DNA from: Arthrobacter sp. ov407
GTDB lineage: Bacteria > Actinomycetota > Actinomycetes > Actinomycetales > Micrococcaceae
Reading direction: 5' to 3'
Assembly: GCF_900102895.1 (NCBI RefSeq)
Contig: NZ_FNGD01000012.1
Coordinates: 88,404-152,403 of the forward strand
Length of the DNA stretch: 64,000 nt
The translations under genes and the position numbers were made by a program. The notes below the pieces were generated by a model. That model did not search any database, was not told the DNA's origin, and worked only from the letters and a program-made list of their open reading frames with translations. Position 1 is the first letter of the stretch, and every line of letters begins with the position of its first letter. Shown in pieces: positions 40,873-49,315 of the stretch.

Positions 40873-41737
40873 AGAGCTCCGCGGACGCTGTAACTGGATT
40901 GAGGGGCTCGGCACTCAATGCAGGGTCACCGAGTGCCGCTTCCGCGAGCGCTTCGCACGTCGAGAAGCGGACGTCACCTCGTTCCAGCGCAGTTTCGATA
41001 ACGGTCCGCAGCGCCTCCAGCCGTCCTGCCCGCCCAGTGAGGAACGGGTGGCAGGTGAGCATGAAAAGAGCACCATGACGTCGCATTGCGTCGATCTCGT
41101 GAATCCACATGTCCGCCACGACCAGTGGCGACTGGATGATTTCACCGATCTTGGGTTCCGGAAGGAAGGCATACTGCTCCCAGTCATCCAGGCTCCAATG
41201 TGGGGGGAGCTCCGCAACTGTGCCTGCGGGGGTTTCAATGAGATACGGGACGTCCGCATCCATCAGGCTGGAATCGTATTTCAACCCGTATTCAGCCACC
41301 AACGACGGCGTCTGCCACGAGGGCTCCCACATTGCGGCGCGATGCCCCTTTGGAGAAATGCCGAAGCGCCCGAGTGCGGAAAGCGCCAGATCGAAGTCAG
41401 CGCGTTCGTCGTCGAAACTCATGTTCGCCGCCGTGCGGTGAGTGTGTGAGTGGTGCGCGATCTCATGACCCGATTCCAGGACCTGTTCAACCATGCGGGG
41501 ATATCGCTCCGCGGTTACCCCTGGAATGAAGAATGTCGCCGGCTGCTCCACGTCCTTCAACAGCTGGAGAATCCGGGGAGCACCCACCTTGGGTCCGAAC
41601 GCCTGGTGAGTCATCGCCATCGCATTGTCGGCATAGCGCCGGCCGGCGGCCAGCACGGGGGACTCGGCGTCGACGTCGAAGGTCAACGCGGCAACGCAGG
41701 CCGCCCCCTGCCTCCAGCCGCTTCTATCGAATGTCAT
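40859..41737 (-). CDS. Polysaccharide deacetylase family protein
   Basis: The 292-residue protein has the NodB-type metal site: AALTFDVDAESPVLA near residue 17 (metal Asp) and EIAHHSHTHRT near residue 92 (two metal His). FSTCEALAEAAL closes the domain. Members deacetylate sugars, or act on cyclic amides such as allantoin (PuuE branch). No signal peptide is seen, so a small soluble substrate is more likely than cell wall. It is encoded after the epimerase gene in the same orientation, with a small gap. Context (ureohydrolase, NCS1 permease, PucR) makes a C-N bond substrate plausible, but this is inference. Confidence 0.83.
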   Translation of the reverse strand: MTFDRSGWRQGAACVAALTFDVDAESPVLAAGRRYADNAMAMTHQAFGPKVGAPRILQLLKDVEQPATFFIPGVTAERYPRMVEQVLESGHEIAHHSHTHRTAANMSFDDERADFDLALSALGRFGISPKGHRAAMWEPSWQTPSLVAEYGLKYDSSLMDADVPYLIETPAGTVAELPPHWSLDDWEQYAFLPEPKIGEIIQSPLVVADMWIHEIDAMRRHGALFMLTCHPFLTGRAGRLEALRTVIETALERGDVRFSTCEALAEAALGDPALSAEPLNPVTASAELYPDY

Positions 41738-41766
41738 GTTCGTCCCTATGGATCAGAAGAAATGGC

Positions 41767-42690
41767 TCAGAAGTCATGGGTGGAGAGCCAGTCGGCGTAA
41801 TCGCCGAGGGCCCGTTGCAGCGGCCAGGCCGATTCGTAGCCGAGATCCGCGGCTGCGGAAGCGATGCTGAAGTGGCCCTGCAAGTCCAGGGTTGGATCCG
41901 TCCCGGGCCCGATCTCCACGGTGGCGTCCGGGAATGCGATTCGAACTTCTTTGACGACGTCGCTGAGTGTCCAATACTCGCTGCCGGAGATGTTGTAGGC
42001 CAGGGGCCTGGCCGAGGCCGTTTCTGGTGCCTGGACTGCCGCCAGGATGGCAAGAGCGACGTCGCGGACGTAGACCAGGTTGTAGCGGTGGTCGGCCCCG
42101 TGGTCCTGTGAGAATGAACCGCCGCGGACTACGCCGCGCATGATATCCCGCATGACTTCATCCATGCGGTTTCCGGGTCCGTAAACCTGGCCGATGCGCA
42201 GGGAGATGACGTCGATTCCATACCTGTCGCCGTAGACCTGTCCGAGCCATTCCCCGGTTACCTTCGTCACGGCGTAGGGCGTCGTCGGATTTACTGGCTC
42301 CGATTCGAGAACTACCGGTGCTGAGGTCTTTCCGTACACGCACTCGGAAGAGAAGTTGATGATCCGTTTGACGCCGTGGAGTCGGGCCGCCTCGAAAACC
42401 GCCACCGTTCCCTCGACGTTGGCAGCAAACGTGGCCAAGGGAAAGCTCAGGGAATAGGTCGGGTGGGATATGGCGGCGGTATGGACGATGGTGTCGACGT
42501 CGTGCTCCTGGAATACCTCAAGGAGACGAGGGATATCAAACAGTTCACCCTGGACGGAAACGACGTCGGGGCGTGGCGCCTCGATGAAATCCCGGTTGTA
42601 GCTGACCGTTTGATGGCCGGCGTCGGCGAGTTCGTTGACGATGTGGCGTCCGGTGAATCCGGCACCACCTGTGACCAGAACAGAGCTCAT
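41767..42690 (-). CDS. NAD-dependent epimerase/dehydratase family protein
   Basis: The 307-residue extended SDR has the NAD-binding start SVLVTGGAGFTGRHIVNELA, a NFSSECVYG strand with the active-site Ser, and PYAVTKVTGEWLGQVYG with the Tyr-Lys pair. These enzymes modify nucleotide sugars or sugar acids. The ATG at 42690 is preceded by GAAAGGC and fits the family start; the frame is open 14 codons further. It lies between the SDR gene and the deacetylase in one orientation. The substrate is not known. In this cluster it may act on an oxidised sugar made by the FAD enzyme. Confidence 0.87.
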   Translation of the reverse strand: MSSVLVTGGAGFTGRHIVNELADAGHQTVSYNRDFIEAPRPDVVSVQGELFDIPRLLEVFQEHDVDTIVHTAAISHPTYSLSFPLATFAANVEGTVAVFEAARLHGVKRIINFSSECVYGKTSAPVVLESEPVNPTTPYAVTKVTGEWLGQVYGDRYGIDVISLRIGQVYGPGNRMDEVMRDIMRGVVRGGSFSQDHGADHRYNLVYVRDVALAILAAVQAPETASARPLAYNISGSEYWTLSDVVKEVRIAFPDATVEIGPGTDPTLDLQGHFSIASAAADLGYESAWPLQRALGDYADWLSTHDF

Positions 42691-42728
42691 GTGATTTTGC
42701 CTTTCAGTACATGCGTTGGATGTGGGAT

Positions 42729-43487
42729 TCAATGCCCGAGGGGGAAGGTCGTCGTTCGACCACCGTCGACAACAAGGTTTGTTCCCGTGACATAGGAGGA
42801 TTCAGGACCCAGTAGCCACAGCGCAGCGGCTGCAATCTCCTCAGGCAGAGCGAATCGGCCAAGTGGCACGGAAGCTTCGTCTCTGGCGCGTTCTTCTTCG
42901 TTCGCGAACTCGGCCGCAAGCATCGGGGTATCTGTCGTGCCAGGCGACAGTGCGTTGACCCGGACGCCGGCCGGTGCGAGTTCGGCGGCCAAGGACCGCA
43001 TCATCGAAAGCACGCCGCCCTTGGTCGCGGTGTATGCCGTGTAGCCTGCCTGGCCGACGAGGGACAGCTCGCTGGCAGTGCAGACGAGCGATCCACCGCC
43101 GTTGGATGTGAGCGCTCGCGCCGCTGCCCGGGCGAAGTGGAAAGTGCCGGTCAGGTTCACCCGGATCAACCTCTGCCACAGCTCGTCAGACGTTTCGGCG
43201 ATGGGCGCAACACTGGAGATCCCTGCGGCGTTGAAGGCTCCGCTCAGGGGACCGAGTTCTGCTTCCGCCTGTGCGAAGGCGCTGTCGACCTGCGGGGACT
43301 CAGATACGTCGGCTTCGATGAAGATCACAGCACCCGACAGTTGGCGTTTTGCGTCCTCAAGCAGACGGTCCGGGAGACCGACTGCCGCAACCTTTGCCCC
43401 TTGCGCCAGAAGGGCCCGAGTGGTCGCGAGACCGATGCCGGAACTGGCTCCGGTGACAAGGTAGGTCTTGTCCTGAAAATGGCTCAT
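42729..43487 (-). CDS. Short-chain dehydrogenase/reductase (SDR)
   Basis: The 252-residue classical SDR has TGASSGIGLATTRALLAQGA at the N-terminus (TGxxxGIG), an NAAGISS strand, and the catalytic Tyr-Lys in AYTATKGGVLSMMRSLAAEL. RVNALSPGTTDTPML and SYVTGTNLVVDGG are the usual C-terminal marks. It reduces or oxidises an alcohol with NAD(P). The gene lies 38 bases before the epimerase and after the FAD oxidase. No residue points to a specific substrate. Confidence 0.92.
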   Translation of the reverse strand: MSHFQDKTYLVTGASSGIGLATTRALLAQGAKVAAVGLPDRLLEDAKRQLSGAVIFIEADVSESPQVDSAFAQAEAELGPLSGAFNAAGISSVAPIAETSDELWQRLIRVNLTGTFHFARAAARALTSNGGGSLVCTASELSLVGQAGYTAYTATKGGVLSMMRSLAAELAPAGVRVNALSPGTTDTPMLAAEFANEEERARDEASVPLGRFALPEEIAAAALWLLGPESSYVTGTNLVVDGGRTTTFPLGH

Positions 43488-43523
43488 GTCTTCTCTTCCC
43501 CATTGGTTGTGGCGGGCGCTGAT

Positions 43524-44819
43524 TTAGCCGACGAGCGCACGTGTGTGGTCGTTGAGGAACATGCCGCGGGGGTCGAACTCCCGGCGGATCTGGATGAAGG
43601 TGTCAAGCTCCGGGTAGAGACGCTCCAGGCGGCTCCTCGTCATGAAGTGGATCTTTCCCCAGTGTGCGCGTGGCTCGAATTCCTGCAGCACCGCATCCGC
43701 ATCCCGGAAGAAGGGCCAGTAGTCGGTCCCAGGTTCGGTGGTCAGGGTGATGACGGTGGTGTCGCGTCCTTGGAACTGGGACATGTAGCCTTCGTCGGCT
43801 TTCACCCAGCGGACCTCAACGGGGTACTTCTGGTCGGAATGCCTGGTGCGGATCAGCTCCTGGACAGCCTCGACGGCCGCCAGGCCGTGTTCGCTGGGAA
43901 CGAAGTACTCGAGTTCATGGAACGGTGTGGTGAATCCGCCCGGGTAGATGCGGTACGACCGGTCCAGCCGGGCACCTTCCGCGCGGGAAATTTCACGCTC
44001 GTCCTTGACCTCGGCGACGTTGTAGCGCTTGGTGTAACTGCGGTTTGCCGTGCTCTGTCCCGGCGATCCGGGCAGGTCCAGCAGCTCGCAGGAATCGTCA
44101 TCCGGGCACCAGAGGAACGAGTAGTGCCGGTTCCCGTCGATGTCGGCCTGCCAGGTTGCGGCGGTCTCGGCCCACGTGGGGTAGGTAATCTCCTCCTGCA
44201 GGTAATAGCGGTCCTCGACCGCCAGTTCGACTTCCAGGAAGATTCCGAGCGTCCCCAGGGCGACCTGGGCGGCCCTGAGTTCGCGGAGCTGCCCTTCACC
44301 GATTTCGACGATTTCGCCGTAGCCGTTGATCAGCCTGACCCAGCGCAGTGCCGATGAGAAGCTGCCCAGGTTCTTTCCGGAGCCGTGGGTGCTGGTCGCG
44401 AGTGCCCCGGCGATCTGCTGTTTGTCGATGTCGCCCTGGTTGCCCAGTGCCAGCCCCTGCTCCCACAGCGGATCGCCAAAGGCGTTGATGGTGGTGCCGG
44501 CCAGGGCCCTCGCACGGCGCCCCTTGAGGTCGGTTCCGGTAATGGCCGAGAGTGCGGACATGTCCATCAGGACTCCGCCCGTCTGGACAAGCGGCGACGA
44601 CGAGTGCCCTGAGCCGACTGCCCGTACGGGCAGGCCTTCGCGGATGGCGAACCGGACGGCGTCGAGCGCCTCCTGTTCATTACGCGGCCGGACGGTGAAG
44701 GCCGGGGTGGCGCTCTGGTTGCCGCCCCAGTTGGTCCAGGTTACGTCTGTCCCGAAGGGAGCGGACGGGGTCGCGGCGCGCGCCGACGACGCGGAGTGGG
44801 GATGATTCGTGGTGGTCAT
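43524..44819 (-). CDS. FAD-linked sugar/lactone oxidase (D-arabinono-lactone oxidase type)
   Basis: The 431-residue protein has a FAD-binding PCMH domain with VRAVGSGHSSSPLVQTGGVL, whose His is the site of covalent FAD attachment in related alditol and lactone oxidases. TSTHGSGKNLGSFSSALRWV is the second FAD loop. The C-terminal ALO domain ends with REFDPRGMFLNDH and has RAHWGKIHFM. Such enzymes oxidise sugar alcohols or lactones with oxygen. It is encoded after the aldehyde dehydrogenase gene in the same direction. Family placement is firm; the substrate is unknown. Confidence 0.9.
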   Translation of the reverse strand: MTTTNHPHSASSARAATPSAPFGTDVTWTNWGGNQSATPAFTVRPRNEQEALDAVRFAIREGLPVRAVGSGHSSSPLVQTGGVLMDMSALSAITGTDLKGRRARALAGTTINAFGDPLWEQGLALGNQGDIDKQQIAGALATSTHGSGKNLGSFSSALRWVRLINGYGEIVEIGEGQLRELRAAQVALGTLGIFLEVELAVEDRYYLQEEITYPTWAETAATWQADIDGNRHYSFLWCPDDDSCELLDLPGSPGQSTANRSYTKRYNVAEVKDEREISRAEGARLDRSYRIYPGGFTTPFHELEYFVPSEHGLAAVEAVQELIRTRHSDQKYPVEVRWVKADEGYMSQFQGRDTTVITLTTEPGTDYWPFFRDADAVLQEFEPRAHWGKIHFMTRSRLERLYPELDTFIQIRREFDPRGMFLNDHTRALVG

Positions 44820-44847
44820 TGGTGAGCTCCGATCCTGGTCTTAAGGC

Positions 44848-46350
44848 TCATGCGCCGTGGTTGATCATGACGTGCTTGGTCCGGGAGTAATCGTCCAAGG
44901 CATACAGCGAGAGGTCGCGGCCGTAGCCGGATCCCTTGAATCCGCCCCACGGAACTTCGCAGGCCAACACCAGGTGTGAATTGACCCAGACGGTGCCGAA
45001 ATCGAGCTGCTTCGGAACCCTGAGTGAGAGGCTCGAATCCCGGGTCCAGACCGAGGCGGAAAGACCGTAGGGGCTCTCGTTCGCCCGGGTAATGGCCTCT
45101 TCGGTGGAGCTGAAGGACTCCACGGTAACGACGGGGCCAAAGATTTCGTGGGTGGCAATATGCGCCCCGGCCGGCACGTTGCTGATCACTGTGGGTTCAA
45201 TGAAGTAGCCGGGGCCCTCCAGGGCCGAGCCGCCGATGGCCACCTGAAGTCCGGCAGCCTTTGCCTCCTCAAGCGATTCCTTCACGCGTTCGAAGTGCGG
45301 GCGCGAAATCATGGGACCGATTTCGACGTCCTCCCCCGCGCCCGGGGCGCCGACGACGAGCGTGCCGACTTCGCGTACCAGGTGCTCGGTGAACTCCTCA
45401 GCCACGGACTCGTGGACCAGCACGCGGCAGGCCGCGCCGCAGTCCTGGCCGGCATTCCAGAAGCCGGCGTTTCGCACGCCGGCGGCGGCCGCGCGGAGGT
45501 CGGCGTCGGGGAAGACAACAACCGGGGCCTTGCCGCCCAGTTCCAGATGCACACGCTTGACGGACCTGGCCGCGGTCTCCGCCACTGCCTGTCCGCTGAC
45601 GACGCTCCCCGTCAACGCAACGAGGGCCACGTCAGGGTGTTCGGAGAGTCGCTGCCCGACGGTTCGGCCCTTTCCCGTCACGACGTTGAGAATTCCGTCG
45701 GGGATGCGTCCGGCCACAAGTTCTGCCAGCTTCAGCGTCGACAACGGAGTCTGTTCCGAGGGCTTGAGGACGATACTGTTTCCGGCGGCCAGGATGGGCG
45801 CGATCTTCCAAGCAGCCATCAGCAGCGGGTAGTTCCAGGGGGTGATGACGCCTACGACGCCGACGGGTTCCCTGAGGATGACCGAGGTGTGTCCGGTGGC
45901 GTAGTCGCCGCCTGCCATGGACGTCAGTGTGCGGGAAGCTCCGGCCATGAATCGGAAGGTGTCGATGGTGCTGGAGACATCGTCCTCCGCGACGGGCCGC
46001 GGTTTACCGGTGTTGGCGGACTCGATGATTTCGAACGCTTCACGGTTGGCTTCAATGATGTTGGCGATCAGGGAGAGCACCTCGGACCGTTCCTTCGGGG
46101 TCGTGGCGCCCCAGGACTTCTGGGCCGCCACGGCCGCCTCAACCGCAACGTCCACATCCGAGGCTGTGCCTGCCTGCACCGACGCGATGACCTGCTCTGT
46201 GGTGGGATCTACGACGTCGATCAGCCGAGTCGAGGAACCGGGAACAAACGTTCCACCGATGAAGTGCCCCGTCGGAGGCAAAACGCTGGCGCAGCTTTGC
46301 TCCGCGGAAGAGCGTCGGACTGTGAACTGCTCGAGGTTAGTGAGTGTCAT
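44848..46350 (-). CDS. Aldehyde dehydrogenase, gamma-aminobutyraldehyde type
   Basis: The 500-residue enzyme has the NAD-dependent ALDH core: GVVGVITPWNYPLLMAAWKI, the Glu in LELGGKAPVVVFPDADL and the catalytic Cys in NAGQDCGAACRVLVHE. NAGQDC-AACR is the pattern of the PatD/YdcW-type aminobutyraldehyde dehydrogenases, which turn 4-aminobutyraldehyde from putrescine into GABA. The ATG at 46350 begins the conserved protein; the frame is open 40 codons further but Arg/His-rich and unlikely to be coding. The agmatinase-type gene nearby would supply the amine. Related betaine-aldehyde-type substrates cannot be excluded. Confidence 0.88.
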   Translation of the reverse strand: MTLTNLEQFTVRRSSAEQSCASVLPPTGHFIGGTFVPGSSTRLIDVVDPTTEQVIASVQAGTASDVDVAVEAAVAAQKSWGATTPKERSEVLSLIANIIEANREAFEIIESANTGKPRPVAEDDVSSTIDTFRFMAGASRTLTSMAGGDYATGHTSVILREPVGVVGVITPWNYPLLMAAWKIAPILAAGNSIVLKPSEQTPLSTLKLAELVAGRIPDGILNVVTGKGRTVGQRLSEHPDVALVALTGSVVSGQAVAETAARSVKRVHLELGGKAPVVVFPDADLRAAAAGVRNAGFWNAGQDCGAACRVLVHESVAEEFTEHLVREVGTLVVGAPGAGEDVEIGPMISRPHFERVKESLEEAKAAGLQVAIGGSALEGPGYFIEPTVISNVPAGAHIATHEIFGPVVTVESFSSTEEAITRANESPYGLSASVWTRDSSLSLRVPKQLDFGTVWVNSHLVLACEVPWGGFKGSGYGRDLSLYALDDYSRTKHVMINHGA

Positions 46351-46405
46351 GGAACTTAGCCTTTGCTTTCTGCGCCGGTCTCGGCGTCGGGAGTTTGTGT
46401 TGGGG

Positions 46406-46442
46406 ACGGGCGGCATGCACGCGGTGGGCGGTGCATGCCCGT
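46406..46442 (-). other. Intra-operon hairpin between NCS1 permease and aldehyde dehydrogenase
   Basis: ACGGG-CATGCAC (with a three-base bulge) pairs with GTGCATG-CCCGT around a ten-base loop in the 100-base gap. It lacks a T run. It may lower or stabilise the downstream message. Confidence 0.4.
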
Positions 46443-46450
46443 GGTGGGCG

Positions 46451-47923
46451 TTACGCCTGCGGGGCCTCAATCAGGTCAGCTGCGAATGCCGGCGACTGAA
46501 AAGGGGCGGCTTCCGCCTTCTTCCGGAACACCCGAGCCGCAAAGTAGTACAGGGGTGCAACGACCACCAGGCCAACAATCCAGGAGAGGTCCACGCCGTT
46601 CATCGCGGCGGCAATAGGGCCGGTGAACATCGCTGTTGCGGAGAACGGAACCTGGATCAGTGCGCCGGCAAGATAGGCTCCGATCGCAACCCAGTTGAAC
46701 CTTCCGTACATCCCGCCGTCGCGCTTGAAGAAGTCTTCAACCCTGTAGTCGCCGTGCCGCAGGAGGTAGTAGTCGACCAGGTTGATGGCCGTCCAGGGAA
46801 CCAGGACGTACATCAGGAAGGAGAGGAAGTTCGTGTAGAAGAAGATGAAATTGTCGCGGGCGAACAGCGCGATAGAGAGGGCGAGGGTGAACAGGAGCAC
46901 CGCCGCAATGGTCCGGGTCTTGGCGTGGGGCAACCAGGCCGGCCTGAACGTCTGCCCAATGGTGAGCGTGCACAGGACCCCGCAGTAGAGGTTCATGGCG
47001 TTCGACGCTGCAACGCCAAGGCAGAAGATTCCGATGATCACCATGGTCCATGGCCCGAGCATGGCTCCCAGGCTCCCTACTATTTCTACGGTGCTGCCAT
47101 CGTTGATCAGTGCCAGTGCGAGCGTTCCCACCAGGGCACCCAAGACCATCGGGAAGAGTGTTCCCAAGACGCAGCCTGAGTAGGAGGCCCAGAACGCCGG
47201 GGCCGAGCCGGTGCCCTGAGGCATGTAGCGGGAGTAGTCCGAGACATAGGGAGCGTAGGCGAGCTGCCAGAGGGCGGAGACGGAGATCGTGGCCATGAAG
47301 CCGACCCAGTTGAAGTTTCCCTGGTCCAGGAAGCTGGCCGGCAATCCGTGGACGGCCAGGATCCAGACGAAGGCCAGCACCAGCGCCAGACCGGCCACGA
47401 TGCTCAAGATGCGTGCATAGGCGTGGATGAGCCGGTAGCCGAAAATGGTGGCCACGACGCTCACGACGCCAATGACAATGATGCCTGCATCAACACTGAT
47501 GCCCGGGGTGACTGCGGCCAGCGCTTGGCCGCCAAAGACGAGGTTCGCCGCAAAGAACCCGACGTACATGACCACCACGATGACCACAATCAGCAGCGCC
47601 CCGTACGAACCGAACTGGCCGCGGGTCTGAATCATCTGCGCCACGCCCAGCTGCGGGCCTTGGGCCGAATGCAGTGCCATGAAGATGCCACCGACAAGGT
47701 TTCCAATGATGATTCCGACGATGGCGGGCACAAAGCTGAGCCCGAACACCGTGGTCGCGAGTCCCCCGGTCACGATGGTCATGATCATGATGTTGGAACC
47801 GAACCAGATGGTGAAAAGGTCCCGCGCTTTGCCGTGGCGTTCGTCGGCGGGGATGGGCTGAATGGTCTTGTCTTCGAGCCGGGGCACTTCGGCCGCGACG
47901 GCGTGAGTGGGGTGCGTGCTCAT
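46451..47923 (-). CDS. NCS1 family purine/cytosine permease-like transporter
   Basis: The 490-residue protein has about 12 membrane helices and the NCS1 (CodB-type) marks: DLFTIWFGSNIMIMTIVTGG near residue 35 and PQLGVAQMIQTRGQFGSYGA near residue 90. NCS1 carriers import nucleobases, hydantoins, allantoin or related N-heterocycles. It is the first gene of the six-gene catabolic unit. A CRP-like palindrome and a TACATATGTA palindrome lie upstream, and a seven-codon leader ORF overlaps its ATG. No specific substrate can be read from the sequence. Confidence 0.87.
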   Translation of the reverse strand: MSTHPTHAVAAEVPRLEDKTIQPIPADERHGKARDLFTIWFGSNIMIMTIVTGGLATTVFGLSFVPAIVGIIIGNLVGGIFMALHSAQGPQLGVAQMIQTRGQFGSYGALLIVVIVVVMYVGFFAANLVFGGQALAAVTPGISVDAGIIVIGVVSVVATIFGYRLIHAYARILSIVAGLALVLAFVWILAVHGLPASFLDQGNFNWVGFMATISVSALWQLAYAPYVSDYSRYMPQGTGSAPAFWASYSGCVLGTLFPMVLGALVGTLALALINDGSTVEIVGSLGAMLGPWTMVIIGIFCLGVAASNAMNLYCGVLCTLTIGQTFRPAWLPHAKTRTIAAVLLFTLALSIALFARDNFIFFYTNFLSFLMYVLVPWTAINLVDYYLLRHGDYRVEDFFKRDGGMYGRFNWVAIGAYLAGALIQVPFSATAMFTGPIAAAMNGVDLSWIVGLVVVAPLYYFAARVFRKKAEAAPFQSPAFAADLIEAPQA

Positions 47924-47943
47924 GATTCGTTCCGGGAGTTCAT
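47920..47943 (-). CDS. Seven-codon leader ORF overlapping the NCS1 permease start
   Basis: ATG at 47943 encodes MNSRNES and stops at a TGA that overlaps the permease ATG as ATGA. GAGG lies upstream. It could couple permease translation to a leader, or the ATG may be fortuitous. Confidence 0.3.
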   Translation of the reverse strand: MNSRNES

Positions 47944-48004
47944 GGGAACCTCTTTGTTCTGTCCCGGCGCTTCGTCGGGCACGGGATCTGATGTATCAAT
48001 CATT

Positions 48005-48020
48005 CGTGACTTTTGTCACA
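48005..48020. promoter_or_regulatory. CRP/GlxR-like palindrome upstream of the NCS1 permease
   Basis: CGTGACTTTTGTCACA matches the CRP family pattern TGTGA-N6-TCACA at nine of ten defined bases. It lies 82 bases before the permease start. Confidence 0.55.
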
Positions 48021-48061
48021 GTGGAAATCCGGCGATTGAATAGACGCCGTAGACCTGTTCA

Positions 48062-48071
48062 TACATATGTA
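48062..48071. promoter_or_regulatory. TACATATGTA palindrome upstream of the NCS1 permease
   Basis: This ten-base perfect palindrome has a TACAT/TGTA core similar to the palindrome over the pucR promoter at 49255. It is a candidate second site for the PucR-family regulator. Confidence 0.35.
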
Positions 48072-48102
48072 CAAAGCAGGCGCGATGCCCAGCCCTTGCG
48101 GG

Positions 48103-49107
48103 TCAAACGGTGGCGGCTTGCAGCTCTTGGGCGACGTTGGCGGAGGCCTTGCTGCGATTCACCATCAGGGCGAGGAGGTCGAAGACGAGGGTCGCCGCGG
48201 CGAGAGTGGTGATGTCTGCGTGGTCGTAGGCCGGAGCGACCTCGACGACGTCGGCGCCCACGATGTTAATGCCGTCCAGTCCGCGGAGCAGCGCCAGCAG
48301 TTCGCGGGAGTGGAGCCCGCCCATTTCCGGGGTACCGGTGCCCGGCGCGTAGGCCGGGTCGAGGACATCGATGTCGATGGAGACATAGACCGGGGTGTCG
48401 CCCAGCCGCTCCTTGACGCGCTGGATCGCGGCCGGAACCCCGATGACGTCCAGGTCCGAGCAGCGGATGATCTGGAAGCCGAACTCGTGGTCGCGGAGAA
48501 AGTCGTTGCGGTCATAAACCGGGCCGCGGATGCCCACGTGCATCGACTTGTCCTCGACGAGGAGGCCCTCTTCGAAGGCCCGGCGGAAGATGGTTCCGTG
48601 CGTGACCGGCTGGTCGAAATAGGTGTCCCAGGTGTCCAGGTGTGCGTCGAAGTGGAGCAGGGCCACCGGGCCGTGGACCTTGTTCAAGGCCCGCAGCATC
48701 GGGAGCGCGATGGTGTGGTCGCCGCCGATGGAGATGAGCCTCTTGCCGGAGCCTGCCTCGCCGAGGAGCGGGAGCGCCTGCTCCTCGATTTCGCGGACTG
48801 CGCGGGAAATGTCGTAGGGGGTGCAGGCGATGTCGCCGGCGTCGACAACCTGGGCTTCGTATACAGGCTCGACGTCGAGCTCCGGGTGGTAGCCGGGGCG
48901 CAGGAGCCGCGACGCTTCACGGACAGCGGCCGGACCGAAGCGGGCGCCGGGGCGGAAGGAGGTCCCGCCGTCGAACGGGACACCGACAATCGCAATGTCG
49001 TAGTCCGGGACACGGTCGATTTGAGGAAGCCGGGCGAACGTGCCCAGGCCCGCGTAGCGGGGGACTTTTGTTGCGTCGACGGGGCCGATTGGCTTGTGCG
49101 TGGTCAT
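48103..49107 (-). CDS. Agmatinase-type ureohydrolase (agmatinase or guanidinobutyrase)
   Basis: The 334-residue enzyme removes urea from a guanidino compound with two Mn2+ ions. All metal ligands are present: His in SIGGDHTIALP, DAHLDTW (three ligands), and DIDVLDPAYAPG. The N-terminal VGVPFDGGTSFRPGARFGP and GLHSRELLALLRGL are typical of the SpeB branch. Substrate could be agmatine (giving putrescine) or 4-guanidinobutyrate; the sequence alone does not decide. An aminobutyraldehyde-type dehydrogenase nearby favours agmatine to GABA. It diverges from pucR across a 208-base region with a CRP-like site. Confidence 0.9.
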   Translation of the reverse strand: MTTHKPIGPVDATKVPRYAGLGTFARLPQIDRVPDYDIAIVGVPFDGGTSFRPGARFGPAAVREASRLLRPGYHPELDVEPVYEAQVVDAGDIACTPYDISRAVREIEEQALPLLGEAGSGKRLISIGGDHTIALPMLRALNKVHGPVALLHFDAHLDTWDTYFDQPVTHGTIFRRAFEEGLLVEDKSMHVGIRGPVYDRNDFLRDHEFGFQIIRCSDLDVIGVPAAIQRVKERLGDTPVYVSIDIDVLDPAYAPGTGTPEMGGLHSRELLALLRGLDGINIVGADVVEVAPAYDHADITTLAAATLVFDLLALMVNRSKASANVAQELQAATV

Positions 49108-49202
49108 GACAGGGATCCTCCAGTTGCTTGGGTTCAGCCGGCCTGGCAGGTTCTTCTCTGAGCTGTGCTTCTGCGCCGGTTGAGGTCTATGCCTTAACTA
49201 TT

Positions 49203-49218
49203 AGTGATCGGCGTCACG
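49203..49218. promoter_or_regulatory. CRP/GlxR-like palindrome in the agmatinase-pucR gap
   Basis: AGTGATCGGCGTCACG keeps GTGA-N6-TCAC of the CRP family pattern. It lies 96 bases before the agmatinase start. A matching site lies before the NCS1 permease. Confidence 0.45.
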
Positions 49219-49233
49219 CGGTACATGCGCCGA

Positions 49234-49274
49234 TTGACTACAAATAACCGAGGGGCTTATACATGTGTATAAGC
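49234..49274 (+). promoter_or_regulatory. pucR promoter with overlapping palindrome
   Basis: TTGACT (49234-49239) and TATACA (49258-49263) are 18 bases apart. The -10 box lies inside the palindrome GCTTATAC-ATGT-GTATAAGC (49255-49274). A regulator bound there would block pucR transcription, suggesting autoregulation. Confidence 0.55.
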
Positions 49275-49315
49275 GGCTTGGGGGTTGCCTCCGGACTCAT
49301 GAACAGGAACCACAC

